Positions 40,610-49,553 of a DNA stretch of 61,127 nt are shown in pieces. The notes below the pieces were generated by a model, which ran no database searches, was not told the origin of the DNA, and was given only the letters and a program-made list of their open reading frames with translations. Position 1 is the stretch's first letter; every line of letters begins with the position of its first letter. Source of the stretch: Pyrinomonadaceae bacterium (lineage in GTDB: Bacteria; Acidobacteriota; Blastocatellia; Pyrinomonadales; Pyrinomonadaceae); NCBI GenBank assembly GCA_014534425.1, contig JACVRN010000021.1, forward strand, positions 1-61,127, given 5' to 3'. The translations under genes were made by a program, and so were the position numbers.

Positions 40610-42250
40610 TTGCAACGATTTGTCCTTGCCAAGCGCGCTTGGCTTCTATTCTTTCTCCTTGCCTCTGCTGCTTACTTTTACGGCCTGGGGAATTTCCCTT
40701 TCGTAGGCCCGGACGAGCCGCGTTATGCGGAGGTCGCGCGAGAGATGTTCATGCGCCAAGACCTCATAACACCTACGCTCGGCGGCCACACATGGTTTGA
40801 AAAGCCCGCGCTGCCTTACTGGACTATGATGGCCGGATACAGTTTGTTCGGCGTGCGCGAGCGGTCTGCGCGACTTGGCTTTGCCTTGATGGGACTCTTG
40901 ACGGTGCTGGTCATTTACCGGATGGCGTCGCGCACGGAGAGGGCGGATAAGAAAGAGCTAAGATGGCTGGCGGTGTCGAGCGCGATTGTGGCGGCTTCGA
41001 GCGCGGGGCTTCTGTTGTTCTCGCACGGCGTCAACTTCGACATCCCTCTGACGTTGACGACGACAATCGCGCTCGCCTGCTTTTTCGTTTCTGAACTTGA
41101 GGAAGAGACGCGGCGGCGTCTCTGGTTGCTCGTCGGATTCTACGCAGGCGTGGGCGCGGCGCTCCTGTCAAAGGGGCTGATAGGCTTCATCATCACGTTC
41201 GGCGTCGCGGGCGCTTATCACCTGCTGCGCCGCTCGTGGCCCCGAAGCGAGGTTCTGTTGAGCCTGTTGTGGGGCGTGCCGCTTTCGTTGCTGGTTTCTG
41301 CCGTGTGGTACGCGCCCGTCATAGCGCGGCACGGCTGGAGTTTCGTCGACGAGTTCTTCATACAGCATCACTTCGCGCGCTACACATCGAACAAGTATCA
41401 TCACCCGCAGCCCTTCTACTTTTACATTCCAGTCATACTGATGATAGCGCTGCCCTGGACGCCGTATTTGATAGAGGCGCTCGCTCGCGGCTTGAAGCGT
41501 GGACAACTTCGCGCGCCGGATGCTTTGAGCAAACTGAGAGCGTTCGCGCTCTGCTGGCTCATAGTGCCCATAATCTTTTTCTCCGCGTCGGGTTCAAAAT
41601 TGCCAGGCTACATCCTGCCAGCCTTGCCCGGCGCAGTGCTGCTCACAGGCGAAAGACTGTCGCGCTATCTGAGGGGCGAAGGCGGCGCGCTCTCCATGCG
41701 CGCGTGCGGAGTGCTGCTGAGCCTGCTTGCCGTCGGCGCTGTTCTGTATGTCAGGCTCGGAGGCTATCCCGTCATGGCCTGCGCCTTGATTGGCGCATCG
41801 CTGCTCGTAGCAGGCGGATTGCTTGCGCTTCTCCTGACGAAAACGCGTTGGCTCACGACCCTTGCCGTAGCGTGCGGCATGTTCCTGACGATTATCATCA
41901 GCCTGTTGTGCGGCATAGAGGGGATTTCAAGACACATCTCTATAGCGCATGCGCTGGAGCAGGCCGGTGCGCGCGGCTACAATCAAGCGCCCGTCTACAA
42001 TCTCCACACGATAGAGCGCACGGCTGAATACTACGCTGCGGGCCGCTTGCAGTACGGCGCAAACGGCGAACCCATCAGGTTCGAAGGCGCAACGCAGGTC
42101 GAAGCGGCTGCGCGAGAGCAGGGAGGCACTATACTCGTCATAGTCCCTTCGGAATACGCCCCGCAGCTAACCACCTACGCGCCGCTTGAAACCGAGACGA
42201 TAGACAACAACGGCGAAGTCACCCTGCTCGCCGTGCGAATACAAAAATAA
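40610..42250 (+). CDS. ArnT-like membrane glycosyltransferase (GT83/PMT family)
   Basis: 546 residues with about 11-12 hydrophobic helices. The catalytic loop FPFVGPDEPRYAEVAREM carries the Asp-Glu pair used by polyprenyl-phosphate-sugar-dependent transferases, followed by GHTWFEKPALPYWT. These enzymes move a sugar from undecaprenyl phosphate onto lipid A or proteins in the periplasm, so UppS product is the likely donor carrier. Start TTG 40610 (LQRFVLAKRAW) begins the first helix; the next ATG would remove it. Confidence 0.87.
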   Translation: MQRFVLAKRAWLLFFLLASAAYFYGLGNFPFVGPDEPRYAEVAREMFMRQDLITPTLGGHTWFEKPALPYWTMMAGYSLFGVRERSARLGFALMGLLTVLVIYRMASRTERADKKELRWLAVSSAIVAASSAGLLLFSHGVNFDIPLTLTTTIALACFFVSELEEETRRRLWLLVGFYAGVGAALLSKGLIGFIITFGVAGAYHLLRRSWPRSEVLLSLLWGVPLSLLVSAVWYAPVIARHGWSFVDEFFIQHHFARYTSNKYHHPQPFYFYIPVILMIALPWTPYLIEALARGLKRGQLRAPDALSKLRAFALCWLIVPIIFFSASGSKLPGYILPALPGAVLLTGERLSRYLRGEGGALSMRACGVLLSLLAVGAVLYVRLGGYPVMACALIGASLLVAGGLLALLLTKTRWLTTLAVACGMFLTIIISLLCGIEGISRHISIAHALEQAGARGYNQAPVYNLHTIERTAEYYAAGRLQYGANGEPIRFEGATQVEAAAREQGGTILVIVPSEYAPQLTTYAPLETETIDNNGEVTLLAVRIQK

Positions 42251-42258
42251 AGGAAGAT

Positions 42259-42335
42259 TCAAACAGGATGGACAGGATAGACAGGATAAAAGCAGAACTA
42301 TTTCTTTCTCTTTATCCTGTCTATCCTGTTAATTA
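42259..42335. repeat. ACAGGATGG 9-mer hairpin
   Basis: Left arm 42259-42290 has three 9-mers (ACAGGATGG, ACAGGATAG, ACAGGATAA); right arm 42312-42335 pairs with it. The right arm ends at the trpF-like stop codon (TTA at 42333-42335). It lies between the convergent glycosyltransferase and trpF-like genes, so it may terminate both. Confidence 0.85.
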
Positions 42336-42995
42336 TTTGTCCAGTTCGGAGAAGAAGGCTGAGAGCTTCTGTTCGTCGAGTCGTCCGTCGGTTCTCACGC
42401 CACTGCACAGGTCAAGGCCGAAGGGGCCTACGGTTTCGACGGCCTCTCTCACGTTATCGGCTCGCAGGCCGCCAGCCAGAAAGACGGGCACGTCCAGTTG
42501 CTCACGAATACGGCGGCTGATTGTCCAGTCGTGCTTACGGCCAGTGCCGCCAAGCTCTTTGACGGCGAGCGATTGGTTGCCGGAATCAAGCAGGACAGCA
42601 TTAACATGCGGCGCGATTCGGCGGGCCTCTTCCAGAGACTCTTCGCCCGTGACGTGTATGACCTGAACCAGCGAGACGCCGGGCATGGCCTCTCGCATCT
42701 CGCGGTAGCTTCCGCGCTCCAGCCGATCGACAATCTGAATCGTATTAACCTTGCAGCGTCGCTGCTGCTCTATGATGAGCGAGGCATCCTGAAGTGAGGT
42801 CAGAAGGAAAGAGGCCACGCCGGGCGGGATGCGCGCGGCAATCTCCCGTATCAACTCTTCTTTGATGGGGCCGGGGCCGCTAGGCATCTCCGAGACCAGC
42901 CCCAGCGCGGATGCGCCCAAACGAATAGCCGTCCAGGCTTCTTCAAGACTACTGATGCAACAAATCTTGACTCTAGGCCTGGCGCTCGCTTCCAT
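42333..42995 (-). CDS. Phosphoribosylanthranilate isomerase-like protein (second copy)
   Basis: 220 residues, TIM-barrel of the TrpF family: VKICCISSLEEAWTAIRLGASALGLV at the start with the catalytic cysteine (KIC), VLLDSG with the catalytic aspartate, GTGRKHDW and FLAGGLRADNVREAV (phosphate loops). It is distinct from the trpF within the trp cluster at 56405-57028, which has KICGI and KAL. An isomerase for a related substrate, or a back-up TrpF, are both possible. ATG 42995 gives the expected N-terminus; it is 17 bases after the alpha/beta hydrolase stop. Confidence 0.85.
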   Translation of the reverse strand: MEASARPRVKICCISSLEEAWTAIRLGASALGLVSEMPSGPGPIKEELIREIAARIPPGVASFLLTSLQDASLIIEQQRRCKVNTIQIVDRLERGSYREMREAMPGVSLVQVIHVTGEESLEEARRIAPHVNAVLLDSGNQSLAVKELGGTGRKHDWTISRRIREQLDVPVFLAGGLRADNVREAVETVGPFGLDLCSGVRTDGRLDEQKLSAFFSELDK

Positions 42996-43012
42996 AAAGA
43001 TTTTAAGAGAGG

Positions 43013-43978
43013 TCAACGGCTGATGCGGAGCGCTTTGTCCAGAAAGTCTATGACGCGGCGGTCGTAGACTTCTGCCTGCTCGCCCGTCGCCAGTCGAAGG
43101 TTGTAGCCGGAGACGGGCAACTCGCTTTGAACTTCCACGCTCGCGCCCTGCGGGAAACAGCGAGCGAGCGCGACGGTCGCGCTCTGTAGCTGAGGCGTGT
43201 CCTTGCTTGCCAGCAGCAGCACTTGCCGGTCGGATAATTGCGATGCGGCAGGGCACGAAGGCGCGTCCGAGTAGCCGCCCATGAAGTAAGCTTTCATACC
43301 TGTGCGTGCGAGCCATTGCGCGAAGCCGTTGTCCATGCCTGTTCGGTCGCGCACGGCGTTGTTGAGAATGTCGTTCGGCGTTGCCGGAACGGAATCCAGC
43401 ACCAGCGCCTTTAAATCTTTGGAGCGCGCGGCGGCCTGTAAGCCTGTGTACGCGCCAAGCTCCACGCCGTAGAGTCCTACGTCCGCGCCCACTAGCGGGC
43501 GATCCTGCGAGGTCTTCAGAGAGCGCAGATAATCCAGCGCGGCCTGCACGTCGTCGGCTTCGCGCGTGCTGAAGGATGTCCAGTTGACCGGAGGATTAAG
43601 TCCGTGCCCGCGAAGGTCGGGCCAGAGGATAGTGAAGTTGGTCGTCTCGTTGAGCTTGACGCCGAGGTTCAAGAGCCACGAGCGGTCTGCGCCGTAGCGA
43701 TGAAGAAGTATAACGGCGGGCGCTCCTTCGCCGCCTCTGAGGAGCCAGCCGCGCGCAGGCGTTCCGTCTCGATTAGTCCATGTCTCTTCCGAGGCTTTCA
43801 ATCCGGGGCCGCTCAGTTGCGTGAACTTTTCCGGCGTGACCAGGTATTCCTGGCGCGGCGGACGGGTCACGCCGTACACTATCCAGCCCGTGATGGCGAC
43901 CAGCACAAGCGCAAGCAGTAATATGATGGGCAGAAAGGCCCTTAAAATTCTTCTTCCGGTTTTTCTACGAGGTGGCAT
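43013..43978 (-). CDS. Membrane-anchored alpha/beta-hydrolase-fold protein lacking the nucleophile serine
   Basis: 321 residues: basic N-terminus, one helix (about 14-36), then an alpha/beta hydrolase domain with VILLHRYGADRSWLL (oxyanion region) and LWPDLRGHGLN. The nucleophile elbow, usually G-x-S-x-G, reads GVELG, so residue 173 is glutamate in place of serine. This would be catalytically silent in the usual way, or use a carboxylate nucleophile as in some dehalogenase-like hydrolases (which use Asp). Activity is unclear. Minus strand, same direction as the second TrpF. Confidence 0.82.
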   Translation of the reverse strand: MPPRRKTGRRILRAFLPIILLLALVLVAITGWIVYGVTRPPRQEYLVTPEKFTQLSGPGLKASEETWTNRDGTPARGWLLRGGEGAPAVILLHRYGADRSWLLNLGVKLNETTNFTILWPDLRGHGLNPPVNWTSFSTREADDVQAALDYLRSLKTSQDRPLVGADVGLYGVELGAYTGLQAAARSKDLKALVLDSVPATPNDILNNAVRDRTGMDNGFAQWLARTGMKAYFMGGYSDAPSCPAASQLSDRQVLLLASKDTPQLQSATVALARCFPQGASVEVQSELPVSGYNLRLATGEQAEVYDRRVIDFLDKALRISR

Positions 43979-44058
43979 CTATCCTCATCGGGAATTGGTG
44001 TCGAAGACAAACTCTGGATAAAGATTTGCTCTTTGAGAGAGCATCATACAGTCTGGAG

Positions 44059-44655
44059 TCACTCATCTCCAAAACGAGAACGAGCGTTCTCGTAATCCAA
44101 GGGCGTGTTGACGTTCTCGAAGAAGAGAGAAGCGCCCGTCAAATCCGCAAGCTCCTCCCAGGCGACGACGCGCGCACGCACCTCCTGAACGAGAGCGCGC
44201 GGCCTGCGCTCGCCGCACTCTATCAAACGGCGCGCAGCCTCTCTGCAAACTTCCGCACGATACAGGGCGCAGAGCGGCTGCAAGCGTCCGTCCCTTTGGC
44301 GCGGCACTACCGCCTCCGAATCTTCCCTGAGTGCCGCAAGACGCGCGAAAAGCTCTCCGGTGACGAAGGGCAGGTCGCAGGCACTGACGGCAGCCCAGTC
44401 GGCGCGGCACGCCGCGAGCGCCCCGTGCAGGCCGCCAAGCGCGCCCCATCCCTCGTAAACATCCGCGACGCTCTCTATTTTCAACGACGCATCTACGTTT
44501 TTCGCCCCCGCAAGGTTTACACGCCCCGCGACTTGGCCCAGGGCTTCACAGATTAGCTCCACGAACGAACGCCCCTGCAAAGTGAGCCTGGCTTTGTCAC
44601 GCCCCATGCGGCTGGACGCGCCGCCCACCAGGATGAAGCCTTCTATGTCCATCAC
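44059..44655 (-). CDS. mobA: Molybdenum cofactor guanylyltransferase
   Basis: 198 residues. The nucleotide-binding start FILVGGASSRMGRDKARL, GGLHGALAACRADWA and ACDLPFV are the MobA family signatures. It transfers GMP from GTP to molybdopterin to make the MGD form used by many molybdoenzymes. No molybdoenzyme genes are in this window. Start at 44655 or 44652. Minus strand and divergent to the S55 peptidase. Confidence 0.9.
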   Translation of the reverse strand: MMDIEGFILVGGASSRMGRDKARLTLQGRSFVELICEALGQVAGRVNLAGAKNVDASLKIESVADVYEGWGALGGLHGALAACRADWAAVSACDLPFVTGELFARLAALREDSEAVVPRQRDGRLQPLCALYRAEVCREAARRLIECGERRPRALVQEVRARVVAWEELADLTGASLFFENVNTPLDYENARSRFGDE

Positions 44656-44808
44656 AAGCCGCGTGAGGCCAGAAATAACTTTTGTACAGCTTTTTCTAAA
44701 AAGGGAGGTTGCGAAAAACTTTTCAGGCGCAAATTAACACGTGCTGCCACGCCCCGCAAGTAAAACGTTTTGCCCGCAGGCGGCATCATAGGTTCTGCTA
44801 ATAGTTGC

Positions 44809-44838
44809 TTGACCGAGGTTGAAAGCCGAAGTTATATT
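44809..44838 (+). promoter_or_regulatory. Candidate promoter of the S55 peptidase gene
   Basis: TTGACC (44809-44814) and TATATT (44833-44838) separated by 18 bases, about 90 bases before the ATG at 44927. Good agreement with sigma-70-like sites; the 271-base divergent region otherwise shows no repeats. Confidence 0.55.
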
Positions 44839-44926
44839 CGCCTTGGCGCTCTTTTCTTCCCCCGGACGTGGCGCTTACCCTTTTTTGAATTTCCGTTTTG
44901 GCCCGAAGGTTCCCAGAGGTTATTTA

Positions 44927-46801
44927 ATGAAAAAGTTTTTCGCAGTGGCTTTACTGTCAGCGTTGGCCGTCATCTCATTGGCCGTTCCCGCCATCGCGCA
45001 GCAGACCGTCAACTCCAGCGCGAGCGCGTCAGACCCGCGCTTCCTTCCGCTTGACCAGATACGCCCAGGCATGCGCGGCGTGGCCTGGACGGTCTTCGAA
45101 GGCGGCGAGCCGGAGCAGATAGAGGTGGAAATCTTGGGCGTGCTGCCCGGATTTATGGGGCCGCGACAGAGCGCCATCATCGCGCGCCTGCACGGGCCAA
45201 AGATTGAGAAGACCAACGTCTTCGGCGGCATGTCAGGCTCGCCCGTCTACATAGACGGCAAACTGGTCGGGGCCATCTCTTTCAACTTCCCGTTCGGCAA
45301 AGAGCCTATCGCGGGCATCACCCCGATTAAGCAGATGATTGACATCTTCGAGCGCAACCGTGCGGGGACAGACCGCAGTGCGCCGCAGGAGCCGCGCTCA
45401 GTCTCCTTCACGCAGTTGGCCTCTACGGAATGGAAGCCGGAATTTCCGAAGCCCATCATGACGGGCGCGCCGCTCGTTGCTCCCGTCAGCGCAGGCTCGC
45501 CGCTCGTCCCACTCTTAGGCCAGCAGTTCGCGCCGATTGCTACCCCTGTCGTGTTCGGCGGCATCAGCCAGGAAGCGCTCGCAAAGTTTTCGCCGCAGCT
45601 TATCCAAAGCGGCCTCATGCCCGTCGCCGGAGTGGGCGGCTCCGCCAGCATCACTCCCCTGGGCAAGATTACAGACAAGACGCTCGCGCCCGGAACCTCG
45701 ATCAGCGTGCAGCTTGTTCGCGGCGATTACTCAATCGCGGCCTCCGGCACAGTCACCTTCCGCGACGGCAATCGCATTTACGCCTTCGGCCACCCGTTCC
45801 TGAGCCTAGGCTCAAGTGATATGCCTATGACAGAAGCCTCGGTCGTGACTGTGATAGCCAATACGAACAGCCCGTTTAAGCTGACGGTTCCGGGCCAGAT
45901 GGTCGGAAGCATCTCGCAGGATAGGGCTACGGGTATCTACGGCCAGTTGGGCGAAGCGCCGCGCATGATTCCCGTGCGCGTAAACTTACGCACGAGCCGC
46001 GACCGCGTGGAGACCTTCAATTACGAAGTGGCGAACGACACTTTCCTGACGCCGCTCCTTTTGAACCTGACCATCTACAACACTATCGCCTCTTCGGAGC
46101 GCGGCCTGGGCGAAGCGACCATCAGCGTCAAGGGACAGATTAACGTCAAGGGACATAATCCTGTTCAGATTGAGCGTCGCTTCTCGGCCACGAACGCGGC
46201 CACCCTCGCGGCAGGCTCGGTCGCAGTCCCCATGCAGGCGCTTCTCTCTTCCGGCTTCGACGACGTTGAGATTGGCGGCGTCACCCTAGACATCTCGTCT
46301 GCGGATACGAAATACACGGGCACGCTTGAACGCGTCTCTCTTGACCGCACGGAAGCGCGTCGCGGCGAGACCGTAGAGGTGCAGGCGTACGTTCGCACGG
46401 AGTCCGGCAAGCAGTTCGTGCAGCGCATCCCCGTAGAGATTCCCTCGGACATTCCTCCGGGCCAGCTAATTCTCTTCGTAGGCGACGGCAACTCGTTGCA
46501 GCAGGCGTCCGCCGCGCAGAACTTCGTCCCGCAGAACCTTGGGCAGTTAGTCAACGCCATCAACAACGTGAAGAAGAACGACCGCCTTTACGTCAAGCTC
46601 TATCGCGTGACGCCGGGCGCAGTCATAGGCACGAACGAGATGCCTAACCTGCCGCCCTCGGTCGTCGCCACGCTCAACTCCGACAGGGCCTCCGGCGGCT
46701 ACACCGCGACCAACCTCTCTCCGATTTACGAGAAGGAACTGCCGCCCGCAGAGTTCGTCATCTCAGGCCAGCAACTAATAGGCATAGACGTGCTGCGTTA
46801 A
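44927..46801 (+). CDS. Exported SpoIVB-like S55 family serine peptidase
   Basis: 624 residues: signal peptide (KKFFAVALLSALAVISLAVPAIAQ), then an S55 domain with the catalytic serine in FGGMSGSPVYIDGKLVGA, similar to the SpoIVB/AprX-associated module, followed by strand-rich regions (VVFGGISQEAL, GHPFLSLGSSDMPMTEASVV). SpoIVB cuts regulatory proteins during sporulation in Bacillus, but this organism shows no sporulation genes here, so its substrate is unknown. ATG 44927 is chosen since AGAGG at 44915-44919 precedes it and a signal peptide follows. Confidence 0.87.
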   Translation: MKKFFAVALLSALAVISLAVPAIAQQTVNSSASASDPRFLPLDQIRPGMRGVAWTVFEGGEPEQIEVEILGVLPGFMGPRQSAIIARLHGPKIEKTNVFGGMSGSPVYIDGKLVGAISFNFPFGKEPIAGITPIKQMIDIFERNRAGTDRSAPQEPRSVSFTQLASTEWKPEFPKPIMTGAPLVAPVSAGSPLVPLLGQQFAPIATPVVFGGISQEALAKFSPQLIQSGLMPVAGVGGSASITPLGKITDKTLAPGTSISVQLVRGDYSIAASGTVTFRDGNRIYAFGHPFLSLGSSDMPMTEASVVTVIANTNSPFKLTVPGQMVGSISQDRATGIYGQLGEAPRMIPVRVNLRTSRDRVETFNYEVANDTFLTPLLLNLTIYNTIASSERGLGEATISVKGQINVKGHNPVQIERRFSATNAATLAAGSVAVPMQALLSSGFDDVEIGGVTLDISSADTKYTGTLERVSLDRTEARRGETVEVQAYVRTESGKQFVQRIPVEIPSDIPPGQLILFVGDGNSLQQASAAQNFVPQNLGQLVNAINNVKKNDRLYVKLYRVTPGAVIGTNEMPNLPPSVVATLNSDRASGGYTATNLSPIYEKELPPAEFVISGQQLIGIDVLR

Positions 46802-46823
46802 AGATAAAGAGCTAGAGAGATAG

Positions 46824-46866
46824 AAAGCCGGATGAGGATTCTAGTTAATCTCATCCGGCTTTTTTC
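46824..46866. terminator. Bidirectional terminator, S55 peptidase and rsmG
   Basis: Stem AAAGCCGGATGAG (46824-46836) with CTCATCCGGCTTT (46850-46862) followed by a T run for plus-strand transcripts. The right arm also encodes the last residues of RsmG (KPDEIN), so coding and termination overlap. Confidence 0.8.
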
Positions 46867-47494
46867 TTTCTTCGACGATGAAAAGGAAGCGGCGCTCGGA
46901 TTCGGGGATGAGCAGCGATTGATAGTTGAGACTGGCTTTTTCAATCTCTTCCTGAAGCGCGGGGCCTGCGAAAAAAAGTAGCGTGCTTGAAGGCGGCGAC
47001 CACTCTACAATCTCCTGAAACTTTTCCGTGAGGCGCTCTATGGCGCGGCAGGTGACGAACGCGGCTTCCACTGTCGGAACGTCTTCGAACCTCTTTGCGA
47101 TGACCGTTGCCCTGTCGCTCGCTCCGACCGCTCGCAGGGCTTCGCGCAGGAAGACTGCCTTTTTCGACGAAGCTTCTATCATCGTGGCCTGCACGCCCTG
47201 GCGCACTATGAGGCAGGGAATTACGGGCAGCCCCGCGCCGGAGCCTACGTCTGCTACGCGCGCATCTTCGGTTAAAAAGGGGAGCGCCGTGAGGGATTCT
47301 AGGACGTGGCGCGTGGCGAATTCAGCCCCGGTGCAAGGCGCTACAAGATGAAGCCGCGCGTTCCATCGGGTGACTATCTCGTAGTAATCAGCCAGGCGCT
47401 TACTGTCATCGGCACTGAGTTGAACGCCGAACGCCCGCGCGTTTCGTTCGAGCGCTTCCAGAAAATCTTCGACGGCTGCTTTAGCTTCTGTCAT
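46841..47494 (-). CDS. rsmG: 16S rRNA (guanine-N7)-methyltransferase
   Basis: 217 residues. The SAM-binding motif is ARVADVGSGAGLPVIPCLI, with a preceding LHLVAPCTG-region and later VTCRAIERL. RsmG methylates G527 of 16S rRNA; its loss can give streptomycin resistance in other bacteria. Convergent with the S55 peptidase gene and sharing a terminator arm. Length and order typical. Confidence 0.93.
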   Translation of the reverse strand: MTEAKAAVEDFLEALERNARAFGVQLSADDSKRLADYYEIVTRWNARLHLVAPCTGAEFATRHVLESLTALPFLTEDARVADVGSGAGLPVIPCLIVRQGVQATMIEASSKKAVFLREALRAVGASDRATVIAKRFEDVPTVEAAFVTCRAIERLTEKFQEIVEWSPPSSTLLFFAGPALQEEIEKASLNYQSLLIPESERRFLFIVEERKKPDEIN

Positions 47495-47539
47495 CCAGGC
47501 TTTAGCTTACACGAAACCTTCAATCCTATGCACAAAGGT

Positions 47540-47569
47540 TTGTTCGCCGCGCTACATCTTCTGTACAAT
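47540..47569 (+). promoter_or_regulatory. Candidate promoter of the exported dikinase-like gene
   Basis: TTGTTC (47540-47545) and TACAAT (47564-47569), 18-base spacer, 52 bases before the ATG at 47622. Confidence 0.4.
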
Positions 47570-47621
47570 CAGCCCAGGCTCTCCCTTCGTCAGAACACGA
47601 AAAAGAAGAGGTGTAAGAAAA

Positions 47622-49532
47622 ATGGGTCGAGCGAAGCGCAGGCTCTTCATCACAGCTTTGTTAGTCTTGCTGGCCGCAGCAAGCGTCTCCCGCACGAATG
47701 CACAGCAGGGCGGGCCGAACTCTCTGCCCGCAATCAAATCGCGTGCAGACTTTGACCGCGTTTCGCGCACCTACAACGCAGAGACGCCCAATCCTCTAGT
47801 CCATGCTATGTTCGTCATAGACCGGCGCGACAATAATAAAATCTATTACGTCAACTCGCGCCGCTACACCTTTCACAAGGACTTCGTCAACGGCACGTAC
47901 CTGTCGCTTGAGCGCGGCAAAGAGTTTTTCGAGAACAACTATCTGAAGCCGAACCGCCGCTTCATACTCGGCACAATCGCCTATCAGACGGCGGTCAAGC
48001 GCTGGACGTTCGAGTTCTGGGAAGGCGATTTGATTCCTGCGGAGTTGATTAAGCTCACTTCGGATGTCATCAACAAAACCTTCTTCGAGCCTGTGGCCTA
48101 CAAGCCGAACTCGCTCAAACAGGAGGAAGCGTCAGCTTCTCTCACAGGCGTCGAGCGAGTGTTGCAGAGCCAGATAGCAGACGTGAGGAGCTACCAGGGC
48201 TTGAACCTTGCGAGCGGCATAGGCCGCATACACATCATAGATAAGCTGGACGAACACGTTGAGATTGGCGCAAACGAAATACTTGTCCTGAGCGAGGTGC
48301 CGCTCAACTTGCCGCCCGTCGCCGGAATCATCGTCACGAAACCTTCGACGCCGCTTTCGCACGTCAACCTGCTGGCGAAGTCCTGGGGAATCCCTAACGC
48401 GTACATCAAGGACGCCGACAAACTGTTGAAGCAGTACGATACCTGGTGGGTCTCGTTTGAGACGCGCCGCGACCAGTACCTCATCAAGCGCGCAGACCTC
48501 GCGCAGATTAAAGAGTACCAGCGCCGCGAGGCCGAGCGACTGAAATTGATGACGCCGCGCTTTAATCTGGACGAGAAGCGGCTGGCTCCCTTGAGCGAAC
48601 AGCGCGCCGCCTCCGTCATAGCCTACGGCGCAAAGAGCGCCAACCTTGGCGAAGTGATGAACGCGCGCATCCCTGGCATCTCTGTCCCTGCGGGCTTCAC
48701 GGTTCCTTTCTACTACTACGAACAGTTCGCCAAAGAGAACGGCCTCGATGATTTAATCGCTTATCTCAGGGACGACCAAAAGTTCGTTCACGACCCCGCG
48801 TACAGGCGCGAGCGTCTGACAAACTTGCGCGAGCGTTTTAAGCAGGGAAAGTTCAGCGCGGAGCTTCGCGCGGAAATCCTGCGCCGGGTCGCAAAGGATT
48901 TTCCAGACAAGGGGCTGTTCGTCCGTAGCTCTTCCAACACGGAAGACCTTCCGAATTTCAGTGGCGCAGGGCTTTATGACACCGTTCCGAACGTGCGCGG
49001 CGACGACGCGATTATAGAGGCCGTCAAGGCTGTCTGGGCCTCGCTCTGGAACTTCGAAGCCTACGAAGCCAGAGAGCGTGCAGGGATAGACCACTCGAAA
49101 GTCTTCATGGCGGTTCTCTTGCAGGAGGGCATCAATTCTGAAAGCTCCGGCGTCATGATTACCACAGACCCCTTCGACAAAGACAATCGCGGCACAATCT
49201 ACATCAGCGCGAAGAAGGGATTGGGAATCAAGGTCGTCGAGGGCAAAAAGATTGCCGAGCAGATTCTCTATCGCCCGCGCACCAACGCCGTGCAGGTTCT
49301 GACGCGCTCTGCCGAAGACAGCCTGCTGACCTTTGACGAGCAGGGCGGCGTGCGCGAAGTCTCTATTAGCGGCGACCGCGCAGTGCTGACGGATGAAGTC
49401 GTCAGACGCCTTGTGCGCGCCGCCTCCCAAATCAAACGCGTCTTCGGAGACCGGGATCAGGACATAGAATGGGCCTACATGCGCGACCAGATTTACATAG
49501 TCCAGTCGCGCCCGTATATTGAAGGGAAGTAA
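47622..49532 (+). CDS. Exported PEP synthase/dikinase-like protein, permuted domain order
   Basis: 636 residues with a signal peptide (RLFITALLVLLAAASVSRTNAQ). Residues about 215-260 resemble the phosphohistidine swivel domain (PPVAGIIVTKPSTPLSHVNLLAKSWGIPNA, shown in parts; candidate His247). Residues about 345-635 are a PPDK/PEP-synthase ATP-binding domain (AKSANLGEV, LFVRSSSNTEDLPNFSGAG, WASLWNFEAYEAR, GVMITTDPF, DIEWAYM.. QSRPYIEG). In PpsA the order is ATP domain then His domain; here it is reversed as in plant glucan water dikinases. Export would place ATP-dependent chemistry in the periplasm, which is puzzling. ATG at 47622 follows GAGGTGTAAGAAAA. Confidence 0.83.
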   Translation: MGRAKRRLFITALLVLLAAASVSRTNAQQGGPNSLPAIKSRADFDRVSRTYNAETPNPLVHAMFVIDRRDNNKIYYVNSRRYTFHKDFVNGTYLSLERGKEFFENNYLKPNRRFILGTIAYQTAVKRWTFEFWEGDLIPAELIKLTSDVINKTFFEPVAYKPNSLKQEEASASLTGVERVLQSQIADVRSYQGLNLASGIGRIHIIDKLDEHVEIGANEILVLSEVPLNLPPVAGIIVTKPSTPLSHVNLLAKSWGIPNAYIKDADKLLKQYDTWWVSFETRRDQYLIKRADLAQIKEYQRREAERLKLMTPRFNLDEKRLAPLSEQRAASVIAYGAKSANLGEVMNARIPGISVPAGFTVPFYYYEQFAKENGLDDLIAYLRDDQKFVHDPAYRRERLTNLRERFKQGKFSAELRAEILRRVAKDFPDKGLFVRSSSNTEDLPNFSGAGLYDTVPNVRGDDAIIEAVKAVWASLWNFEAYEARERAGIDHSKVFMAVLLQEGINSESSGVMITTDPFDKDNRGTIYISAKKGLGIKVVEGKKIAEQILYRPRTNAVQVLTRSAEDSLLTFDEQGGVREVSISGDRAVLTDEVVRRLVRAASQIKRVFGDRDQDIEWAYMRDQIYIVQSRPYIEGK

Positions 49533-49553
49533 AACTGCTTTAATGGAGATAAG

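Noticed and set aside
42333-42995. Second trpF as the only functional isomerase
   Set aside because: The gene at 56405-57028 has intact motifs and lies in the trp cluster, so the trpF symbol belongs there.
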